Assembly (NCBI GenBank): GCA_002422395.1
Contig: DIUY01000029.1
Location: 193,289 to 257,288 of the forward strand
DNA: 64,000 bases
From: Methylococcaceae bacterium UBA6146
GTDB lineage: Bacteria; Pseudomonadota; Gammaproteobacteria; Methylococcales; Methylomonadaceae
Direction of reading: 5' to 3'
Shown piece by piece: positions 37,696 through 44,657 of this stretch; the first letter of the stretch is position 1, and the number at the start of each line of letters is the position of its first letter. A program made the position numbers and the translations under genes. The notes under the pieces are model-generated. The model did not search any database, was not told where the DNA came from, and saw nothing but the letters and a program-made list of their open reading frames with translations.

Positions 37696-40224
37696 TTAAA
37701 TTAAATCAAACACCTTTTTTCTTGGTAAGAGCCTCCCACTCCTGCCCATTACCATATCAATATAACCCCCCTTCAACTCCGGCCCAAAGCTAATATGCAC
37801 AGGCCGGTTTTCACCATAAAAATACAACCTGTCAAACGATGTGTTTGCCGCTATCCAATTGGCAACTTCACGCATGTTTTCATCTTCGACGATAAAATCA
37901 ACGGCTGCTCCTAAGCGTGGGCAGATTAGGTTGCCTTTGCTGTTGCGTTCATGGGCGGCGTGTTGGTCGAGTTTGGGAGCGACGCGGTGCTTGATGTGTT
38001 TGCCGAGTTCGTGGGAGCAAAAGCCATAGGTCAGGCGGATCATGCCGAAGTAGTCAATGACCGGATCGAGTATGTGCGTTGCTAGGTCATACAAGGCGGT
38101 GTAGCTGTCCGGCTGTTTGGGCAGGTTTGGGAGTCCCGTGGCGTGTTGGGTTTCGCCGCATTCCAGCAATTGTCGGTAGCTGAGGTAACGTCCGCATAGG
38201 CTGTCTATGTCAGGAATAGTATGGCTGCGTACCAGTTGGAAGCCGTCAATGGCCCAACGGGCGTTGGCCAAGGTTTCCTGAAAGTCATTCGGTTTAGGGC
38301 CGTAGCCGGACAAGTCGAACAACCCTAAGGCTTGGAGTTGTTCGTCAAAATGTGCTTGTTCCGCGTAGTTGGGGAATTCTTCGTTGATGAAACGGGATTT
38401 CAAGTACAAATAAGAAGGCTCATAGTCTTCGCCATATTGGTAAAGGTCAAAAGTCTGTTCCCGCAAGTTGATTTTGACCCGTTCCAACAAGCGCGGTAGT
38501 GGCTGGCCGATAAAATCATCGTAGCGCATTAGGCTGAGTTTGCCGGATTGGCTGTGGATTTTGATTAAATCGGCCTGTTCAATATCGCCATAAAGCACCG
38601 TCCCGCAGCCAACATAAATTCTAAGCGGCACAGGCAATTCGTTGACTTGGCTGCTGTGGACGTGTAAGGCCGCTTCGGTATCAAGATAGCCCAAGCCTTG
38701 TTCGGCGGCTTGTTGACAGGCGGCGGCGATACGTTCGGGCTTGCCGAGTTGGAACAGTTCGGTTTGGGCTTGGCTGATGGCTTGCGGGTAATCACCGAAA
38801 AAGACTTTGATGTCGTTTTGCAAAGTATTGTCTAAGTGCTTGTAAGGCTTGCGTCTGGAAAACGTTTGCAACGCAAAATAGGTCAACAAGTCGTTAATGC
38901 GGGTTTTCCGTGTTTGTTCCAGTAGCGGCGGCTCGGTGTGTTCGAGCAGATAACGCAAGGCTTTATTGACTGAACCAAAGCCTTCAGTGAGTGCCAAGGG
39001 ATTGGCAATTTCGTTTTTTTCGGGCAAACGGCCTAACATCAAGGCCTGCTGCCAAAGCGGTTCGATTAGGGTTTGATGGAGCTGGTGCCGCTGGGTGGAG
39101 CGTGATATTTTTTGGGCTTCTGGCCTTATGGGGCGGGCGGATAGGCGTAAATGATTCCGTGTGCTACATTGCCGCCCCAATAAAAAACCTTGTTCGGCAT
39201 CGGCATCTTTAAACACATAGAAAATGCCGGGGGCAACCGGGATGGCTTCCCTGTCCAGCACATCTTCCAAAAAACCTTTCAATTCCGTTTGGCTGAAATA
39301 CTTTTGGAACGTGCCACGCTGCGTCAACACACCATCATTAAAGGTGATCCCTTTGAAGGCGTTTTGGTTAATCAGCATCGCCGAAACCACTAACAGGCGT
39401 TGGCTTAATTGGTATGCACCCGCCAGGGCTTCGATGCGTTCTTGTACATCTTCGATGACATTGATGACAAAACCCAAATTGACGATGTCAGCCGGATGTT
39501 TCGGGTTTTCCGGCGCATAGTGCGGGTCCCAACCGGACACATCGATCTGGTTGGCAGTCAAATTGCGGATGTCGTCACCACGTCCACAACCATAATCGAA
39601 AACGGACAAAGTGCCGTCCAAATAACCATGCCTGGCTAGGCACTGCATGGGTGCTGACAGGTTGTTGCGGGACAAAGCGGTCAGATGCCGAGAGACCGTT
39701 GTGGTTTCCACTTTGGCAAGCGCGGTACTGTCGCCCTCTTGGTTGCCTATAGCCACAAATTGGCCGTTTATCAGTTGAAAACCACTCGCGGCAATCAGCG
39801 TTTCCCAGTTTTTTTGAAAACCAATGGTCACGGGATTGTCGAACAATCCCAATTGTTCGGCAGTTTGGGTCAATTCATGAAATTCAGCCTGACGCGGATG
39901 GTCGGCACTAAGTAACAACTCTTTGCGGTGGAGGATCGGCGGGTTAAATGAGTGTTGGTAATTACGCTTTTCGACCCGCTCGGTTGTTAAATCAATCCGG
40001 TAACTATAAGCCAAGGCTGGGAAGGGGGAATCCAGAAAGTCGATATAGGACAACAGCGACACGTATTGGCCATTGCTTGGATATTTGATGACATTGTAAT
40101 CTTTGTCGGCTTGCACATTAGCGAGGGCTTCGGCTTGGGCAACCCGTTCCCTGACCACGCTATCTTGTGATGTGGTCAGGCTACAATGCCAGTAATAATG
40201 GTTGAGGACTTTCTTGCCCTGCAT
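37696..40224 (-). CDS. DNA phosphorothioation-associated putative methyltransferase
   Basis: 842 residues. The N-terminal region carries the family signature NPPILHRKELLL (about 94-105), preceded by YVSLLSYIDFLDSPFPAL. The Rossmann methyltransferase part has VFDYGCGRGDDIRNL (SAM-binding, about 208) and GWDPHY. A C-terminal region of about 130 residues resembles a peptidase-M15-like fold (YGFCSHEL, LGAAVDF, RPVHISFGPE), but the first expected metal-ligand His appears to be Cys or Pro. It is cotranscribed with the DndA-like gene (2-base gap). The family is found almost only with Dnd systems; its target is unknown. Confidence 0.85.
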   Translation of the reverse strand: MQGKKVLNHYYWHCSLTTSQDSVVRERVAQAEALANVQADKDYNVIKYPSNGQYVSLLSYIDFLDSPFPALAYSYRIDLTTERVEKRNYQHSFNPPILHRKELLLSADHPRQAEFHELTQTAEQLGLFDNPVTIGFQKNWETLIAASGFQLINGQFVAIGNQEGDSTALAKVETTTVSRHLTALSRNNLSAPMQCLARHGYLDGTLSVFDYGCGRGDDIRNLTANQIDVSGWDPHYAPENPKHPADIVNLGFVINVIEDVQERIEALAGAYQLSQRLLVVSAMLINQNAFKGITFNDGVLTQRGTFQKYFSQTELKGFLEDVLDREAIPVAPGIFYVFKDADAEQGFLLGRQCSTRNHLRLSARPIRPEAQKISRSTQRHQLHQTLIEPLWQQALMLGRLPEKNEIANPLALTEGFGSVNKALRYLLEHTEPPLLEQTRKTRINDLLTYFALQTFSRRKPYKHLDNTLQNDIKVFFGDYPQAISQAQTELFQLGKPERIAAACQQAAEQGLGYLDTEAALHVHSSQVNELPVPLRIYVGCGTVLYGDIEQADLIKIHSQSGKLSLMRYDDFIGQPLPRLLERVKINLREQTFDLYQYGEDYEPSYLYLKSRFINEEFPNYAEQAHFDEQLQALGLFDLSGYGPKPNDFQETLANARWAIDGFQLVRSHTIPDIDSLCGRYLSYRQLLECGETQHATGLPNLPKQPDSYTALYDLATHILDPVIDYFGMIRLTYGFCSHELGKHIKHRVAPKLDQHAAHERNSKGNLICPRLGAAVDFIVEDENMREVANWIAANTSFDRLYFYGENRPVHISFGPELKGGYIDMVMGRSGRLLPRKKVFDLI

Positions 40225-40226
40225 GG

Positions 40227-41465
40227 TTATTCCGATGCTAATTTACGTAACCGGATAACGGCTTCGCAAATGGCTAGGCCAGCTTGCTCGATGTCGGTTG
40301 CGGTCGTGTATCGGCCAAAGCTGATTCTGACTGCACCATACAAGCTATCCCCTTCAATGCCCATTGCCCTGAGCACATGGGAAGGTTCGATAGCCCCGCT
40401 ATTACAGGCCGATCCGCTAGAAATAGCTACACTGTCACGTAGGGCAATCAGCAGAGCATCGGCACCGACCCCATCAAAACTGATATTCACGATATGAGGT
40501 ACGGCTTGTTGTTGGTTACCATGCCAATGGACGCCTTCGAGCTTACTTAAGGCGACACGCAACGTTTGCCGTAATTGCCTGCAATGTCCCGCATCTGCTT
40601 CTTGCCTTGCACAGGCCAAGGCAAGAGCCGCCGCCATACCGGCTATTTGGTGGGTCGGCAATGTGCCAGGACGCAAACCAAATTCTTGCCCGCCACCATA
40701 AACAAGTGGTTTCAAGCGCGTGTTTTTACGGTTGCTGACATACAAACAACCGATACCTTTTGGGCCGTAGAACTTGTGGGCGGACAACGATAAAAAAGTA
40801 ATCGGCAGTGCTGATAGATCAATCGGCACTTTACCTGCACTTTGGGCGGCATCAACATGGAACGCGATGCCTTTTGCTTCCAGCGCATGGGCTATACAAC
40901 CAATGTCTTGCATAACCCCTGTTTCGTTATTGACGTGCATCAGGGAAACCAACGCCGTTTCGTCAGTAAGGGCATTGAGGATGCTGTCCAAGGCCAACAC
41001 GCCATCACTGCCGGGACGCAGGTAAGTGACCCTTATGCCTTGTGATTCAAGATGGCGGCAGCAATCCAGCACGGATTTATGTTCATAGGCTGACGTGACA
41101 ATGTGGTTACCTAGGTTTCGGTAGCCTAACATGAAACCGCTGATGGCTAGGTTGTTGGATTCGGTTGCACCGGAGGTGAATAGGATGTCTTTGGGGTTGC
41201 ACCGTAAGCCATGCGCCATTGCTGAGCGGGCGTTTTCAATTGCCGAAGCGGCGTTCTGGCCATAACTATGCTGGCCTGATGCTGCATTCGCAAAATTGCC
41301 AGAACTTGTCAGGTAGGGCAGCATTGCATCGACAGCTTCTGGCGCCATAGGTGTTGTTGCCGCGTAATCAAGATAGGCTGGAATTTTCAATGGGATAACG
41401 GTGTAAGGTTTAGAAGGGGTCTGGCATTTTATCCTAAATCCACACAAATTCGGTTTACCCCCCAC
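40227..41465 (-). CDS. cysteine desulfurase, IscS/DndA-like
   Basis: A PLP-dependent class V aminotransferase-fold enzyme that mobilises sulfur from cysteine. YLDYAATTP at the start, the PLP-lysine SAHKFYGPKG and the sulfur-carrying SGSACNSG loop are present. The ATG at 41463-41465 gives 412 residues; an internal TTG at 41390 (KIPAYLDYAATTP) would give 387 residues, closer to family length. Lying directly before the Dnd-associated methyltransferase, it is best read as the DndA sulfur donor for DNA phosphorothioation rather than a housekeeping IscS. Confidence 0.85.
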   Translation of the reverse strand: MGGKPNLCGFRIKCQTPSKPYTVIPLKIPAYLDYAATTPMAPEAVDAMLPYLTSSGNFANAASGQHSYGQNAASAIENARSAMAHGLRCNPKDILFTSGATESNNLAISGFMLGYRNLGNHIVTSAYEHKSVLDCCRHLESQGIRVTYLRPGSDGVLALDSILNALTDETALVSLMHVNNETGVMQDIGCIAHALEAKGIAFHVDAAQSAGKVPIDLSALPITFLSLSAHKFYGPKGIGCLYVSNRKNTRLKPLVYGGGQEFGLRPGTLPTHQIAGMAAALALACARQEADAGHCRQLRQTLRVALSKLEGVHWHGNQQQAVPHIVNISFDGVGADALLIALRDSVAISSGSACNSGAIEPSHVLRAMGIEGDSLYGAVRISFGRYTTATDIEQAGLAICEAVIRLRKLASE

Positions 41466-41660
41466 ATTTTATTGCCGATCCTAAGATTTTGGTTTCGCTG
41501 GGGTACGACAACGATCCCTTCATTTTCGGGCCGTAAGGTTGTAATAAGACCCAAGCACACCCATCACCAACTCCGTTCTCGATTGTCCACAGAAACAATA
41601 TCCGCCTCTATAAAACAATTAAGCCTGTCTGCCATAAAGTTACGCTGAAGTTGCCTTAAC

Positions 41661-42491
41661 TTATTTTATTTCTAAACGATAACGACCCAAACCCAACCCT
41701 GTTTGCCCACCGGCATGCAACCATAAACCGGCCCCTAGCAATTCGGCCCCTGTTCGACTCACCTGGGTTAACTTCAAGACATAATAGCAGCCAGTGATTT
41801 TTCTCTGATTCTTACCTAAAAACAAACTCGTACTATGCTGTGTGTGAATTCGGCAATACCAGTAATGATCAGCTTTTGCAAAACTTTCCGCATCCCCAAA
41901 GTGGTTGCGTAGTCTCTGGATGCGAGTCTTCAAAGCAGCCAAAAGCGGATCCTCATGTTGATGCTTACTGACTAACGGGGTAATAAAATGAACCTCAACA
42001 TCAGCAGCGACAGATGGCCAATACTGAGCATAAGTTAATTTTGATTTGGCGGTGAAACGGCCGCGGGTAAACAAAATTGCTCGCGATTGCCAATCGGTTA
42101 CCCGTAGCAGCTGCATACCCTCTTGTCCCCACCAATCCAAATGCGGTAACTGTAAAAAAAGTCCTCTGATCCAATTTTCGGCAGCTTGGGAAGCCATTCC
42201 CAGCAATAGCACGGTCACAGCAATAGCGTTTTTATCGATCTGCCAGTCATGTAAAACATAGGCGGGTAATGCTTCTGGATCTTGTGGCTTAAAGACACGC
42301 GGGTAGTCGCAATAGGGGGCAATAGCACACTCTGCGCAACGTGCTTCAGCGTAAGGACAGACTTGAGAGAACAGCGCATGCCCCAAAATACCGCGAATAC
42401 GACTACCGATATAATAATCCGTTGCAGGCACATCAGGTATTTTCCAATGGGCAGTAAAGCCGCTGACGGCAATGCCCCAGCCATTGCTCAT
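41661..42491 (-). CDS. cas6: Cas6 pre-crRNA endoribonuclease
   Basis: 276 residues from the ATG at 42489-42491, which overlaps the previous stop as ATGA; an ATG at 42503 is an alternative. The N-terminus (GSRIRGILGHALF) is followed by a Cys cluster (CPYAEARCAECAIAPYC) characteristic of the PF10040-type Cas6 of type III loci. The glycine-rich C-terminal loop reads AGGQTGLGLGRY. It cuts the repeat transcript; the array repeat has a GCCC/GGGC hairpin leaving exactly 8 bases downstream, which fits Cas6 processing. It is the last gene of the cmr operon. Confidence 0.88.
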   Translation of the reverse strand: MSNGWGIAVSGFTAHWKIPDVPATDYYIGSRIRGILGHALFSQVCPYAEARCAECAIAPYCDYPRVFKPQDPEALPAYVLHDWQIDKNAIAVTVLLLGMASQAAENWIRGLFLQLPHLDWWGQEGMQLLRVTDWQSRAILFTRGRFTAKSKLTYAQYWPSVAADVEVHFITPLVSKHQHEDPLLAALKTRIQRLRNHFGDAESFAKADHYWYCRIHTQHSTSLFLGKNQRKITGCYYVLKLTQVSRTGAELLGAGLWLHAGGQTGLGLGRYRLEIK

Positions 42492-43312
42492 ACCGTGGCC
42501 CAACAGCCTAAACCAAGCTCGCTGGCATGAGGCAAAAATATGGCGTCTTGTTCACAAATCCCATCCATGTAAATAAGCGCTGCTTCGCTTAAACGCCGTC
42601 CAAACCCTTGTTGCTTATCATAGAGACGGCCTAACCAAGGCTGTTGAGGGGCTTGGCCGACACCGGATAAGGCGGGGCCTGGCAAGCGTTCACCAGCGGT
42701 TAGACTGAGGCCTTGTCCATCCACGGTAGATTTTTCTAATCCAGCATATGTTGAAGCATTCTCCGACCATTCATCTAATATGACTAGACCACAACCGCTT
42801 TTTGTTTCACCACCCAGCAGACAGACACTTAACCAGTCACTTAAAGGCTTCCCTGCCAAGTGACTGTCGGTGTGCCATAGTCCGCCAATCAGTCGAGTTA
42901 CCTGTCTTCGATAAGTGCCGCGGACGATCTGCGCCGAAATTCTTTCCACTTCAAACAAAGCACCTTCAACGCTTGCCCTGGAATCGGGCATTAATGTCAC
43001 ATGATTGCTGGCGGTTAAAAACTGTCGTTCAATGGATGTACGATCCCGTCTAGGAAATAGCACTGAACCCGCTTGTTGCGGGTTTTCAATAAACAACGGG
43101 CCACAACTAATCCGATTTTTAACTTCGTCCAAGGCTTGGGTAAAGTCTTCATATTGGCCGCCATTTGCCTTACCGATAGCTGCCGCCAATGCATAGGTCA
43201 AAATATGACCTGGAACAAAACCGTGGCACTTAGCCAACATGCCCGAGCGACCGCTGCCAATATGTAGCGCACTGGATAATTTAAAGGTAATTTGTGCAAA
43301 TTGCCGTGTCAT
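42488..43312 (-). CDS. RAMP protein, Cas5-like (Cmr3/Csx10 position)
   Basis: 274 residues with a RAMP N-terminus (ITFKLSSALHIGSGRSG, then PGHILTYALAAAIG in place of the usual PGSSxxGALR helix). A mid-protein RxxxxRLIGGLWHTDSHL segment follows, and the C-terminus (ASELGLGCW) is glycine-containing. In a Cmr-type complex one Cas5-like subunit (Cmr3) caps the 5' handle end, and this gene is the best candidate. A Cmr6-like identity cannot be ruled out. It overlaps both neighbours by 4 bases (ATGA), so its synthesis is coupled to theirs. Confidence 0.65.
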   Translation of the reverse strand: MTRQFAQITFKLSSALHIGSGRSGMLAKCHGFVPGHILTYALAAAIGKANGGQYEDFTQALDEVKNRISCGPLFIENPQQAGSVLFPRRDRTSIERQFLTASNHVTLMPDSRASVEGALFEVERISAQIVRGTYRRQVTRLIGGLWHTDSHLAGKPLSDWLSVCLLGGETKSGCGLVILDEWSENASTYAGLEKSTVDGQGLSLTAGERLPGPALSGVGQAPQQPWLGRLYDKQQGFGRRLSEAALIYMDGICEQDAIFLPHASELGLGCWATV

Positions 43313-43701
43313 CTCAGTTCGCCCACCGCTTTTGCTTGATAACGGCCATAGGTTAGCGCCGTTTCCAAGAGTTGCTTGGTCAGCAATAGTCGTTGTAACG
43401 CCGCAATATCGCCCTCGTCCTGTTGAGCTAACGTAATGCGCTTATAAAAATCAGCATTCGGCCTAGCGTCTTCTATTTCGACCAAAGCTGCACTTAGCAA
43501 CAGACCATTCAGAGCGGTATGAATAGCTTCTGCAGCTGTTATGTCTTGAGCACGATGGCGGCTAGCTAAAAACAAACCGAAGGCACAAACACCTTGTTCA
43601 GCAAGCACCATCAACGATTTGTTAATCATGTTTTCGATATCAACATTATTGCCAACCATTTTGACAGCAGCCATTGCTGCCATAGGCTCCAAATTAATCA
43701 T
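43309..43701 (-). CDS. probable Cas11-type small subunit of the Cmr complex
   Basis: 130 residues from the ATG at 43699-43701, preceded by GAGAGGTG and overlapping the cmr4 stop as ATGA. All-alpha, with Ala- and Leu-rich helices (AAEAIHTALNGLLLSAALVEIED; LQRLLLTKQLLETALTYGRY). Size and position between two RAMP genes match Cmr5/Cas11 small subunits, which pack along the belly of the complex and bind target RNA. Sequence similarity to known Cmr5 is not obvious to me, so the call rests on size, fold and context. Confidence 0.6.
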   Translation of the reverse strand: MINLEPMAAMAAVKMVGNNVDIENMINKSLMVLAEQGVCAFGLFLASRHRAQDITAAEAIHTALNGLLLSAALVEIEDARPNADFYKRITLAQQDEGDIAALQRLLLTKQLLETALTYGRYQAKAVGELR

Positions 43702-44606
43702 TGCACCTCTCCCCATAAGGCTTGCATTCGGCCAAAACCGCGTGTTGTCATGCCTCCCAAACCAAGTTGGCAGGCTAAAGACATAGCCTTATCAATCAGT
43801 TGATTTGCAGTGCCATAATGACCGGAAAAACGGTCATCGTCGAAATTGACAGTGGTTTGATACAGGGTACCCCTAGGCACGGCTTCGTAAGTAAATAAAG
43901 CGCCCGAGGTAGCTGCTCCTGTCTCGAAGTCAATCGAAACTGACGTTCTGACTTCTAGATTAGAATTGACTATGGAAGGAAATAAATCCTCGTCTACGAT
44001 TAGCAAGTTTTTTTTAATTTGCGACATAGTCATCGGGCTTTTTTCAATCAATGTAGTCGGGAATGGCAAAGATATACTGCGTGTGTTTAGTAATAGCCAA
44101 CCCAAATTGAGGCGGGCGGCTGTGTTCGCTTGCGGCTGAGCCAAAATCTGGGTTACATTTTCTGGTTCTGGCACATTTTCACATCTGGCATCCTGCAAGC
44201 GTTGTTTAGTTGTTACCCAACGCGGGCCATTCATGGTTGGCACAGGAAACGCCAAAATATGCGCATCACGAAAACTGACCATACCAATTTGCGACGCGCC
44301 TTGTTCGTCACCTTCGGCATAACCAAAAAATTGCGCCACAGGATCCTCTTTACCTGCATGCGGTCGCGGCTCTTTTTGTGATTTAAGAGTAGCCCGTGCG
44401 TAATCCATCGCCTTAGTACGCTGCTCATCGTTTAATGAATAAATGGCGGCAGCCCGACAGGCGCCATTGATAGAACTGCCGGGGATTTTTGGAAGATTTG
44501 TTGCAGCATCACGCATGACAGTGTTATCAACCCGCCCTAAGCGGTAGCCACCAGCGCCAATATGAGTAGGGTCGAGTGCGTATAAAAATAAACTATGCTC
44601 TTTCAT
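43698..44606 (-). CDS. cmr4: Cmr4-like Cas7 RAMP backbone subunit
   Basis: 302 residues. The opening LFLYALDPTHIGAGGYRLGRVDNTVMRD and the KIPGSSINGACRAAAIY helix are the Cmr4 hallmarks, and the protein ends in LGLGGMTTRGFGRM, the glycine-rich RAMP loop. Cmr4 repeats along crRNA as the complex backbone, and its catalytic Asp cuts target RNA at 6-nt steps; the candidate Asp lies in the first 30 residues (RVDNTV). A 51-base gap separates it from csx11, the only sizeable gap in the operon. Confidence 0.85.
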   Translation of the reverse strand: MKEHSLFLYALDPTHIGAGGYRLGRVDNTVMRDAATNLPKIPGSSINGACRAAAIYSLNDEQRTKAMDYARATLKSQKEPRPHAGKEDPVAQFFGYAEGDEQGASQIGMVSFRDAHILAFPVPTMNGPRWVTTKQRLQDARCENVPEPENVTQILAQPQANTAARLNLGWLLLNTRSISLPFPTTLIEKSPMTMSQIKKNLLIVDEDLFPSIVNSNLEVRTSVSIDFETGAATSGALFTYEAVPRGTLYQTTVNFDDDRFSGHYGTANQLIDKAMSLACQLGLGGMTTRGFGRMQALWGEVQ

Positions 44607-44657
44607 AATATGGAATTAACCTAAATTGAAAAATATTTTGTTGGAATAAGATAAGGA

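Noticed and set aside
41390..41465. Reading the cysteine desulfurase as housekeeping IscS
   Set aside because: No iscR, iscU, iscA or hscBA nearby; it is coupled to a Dnd-associated methyltransferase gene instead.
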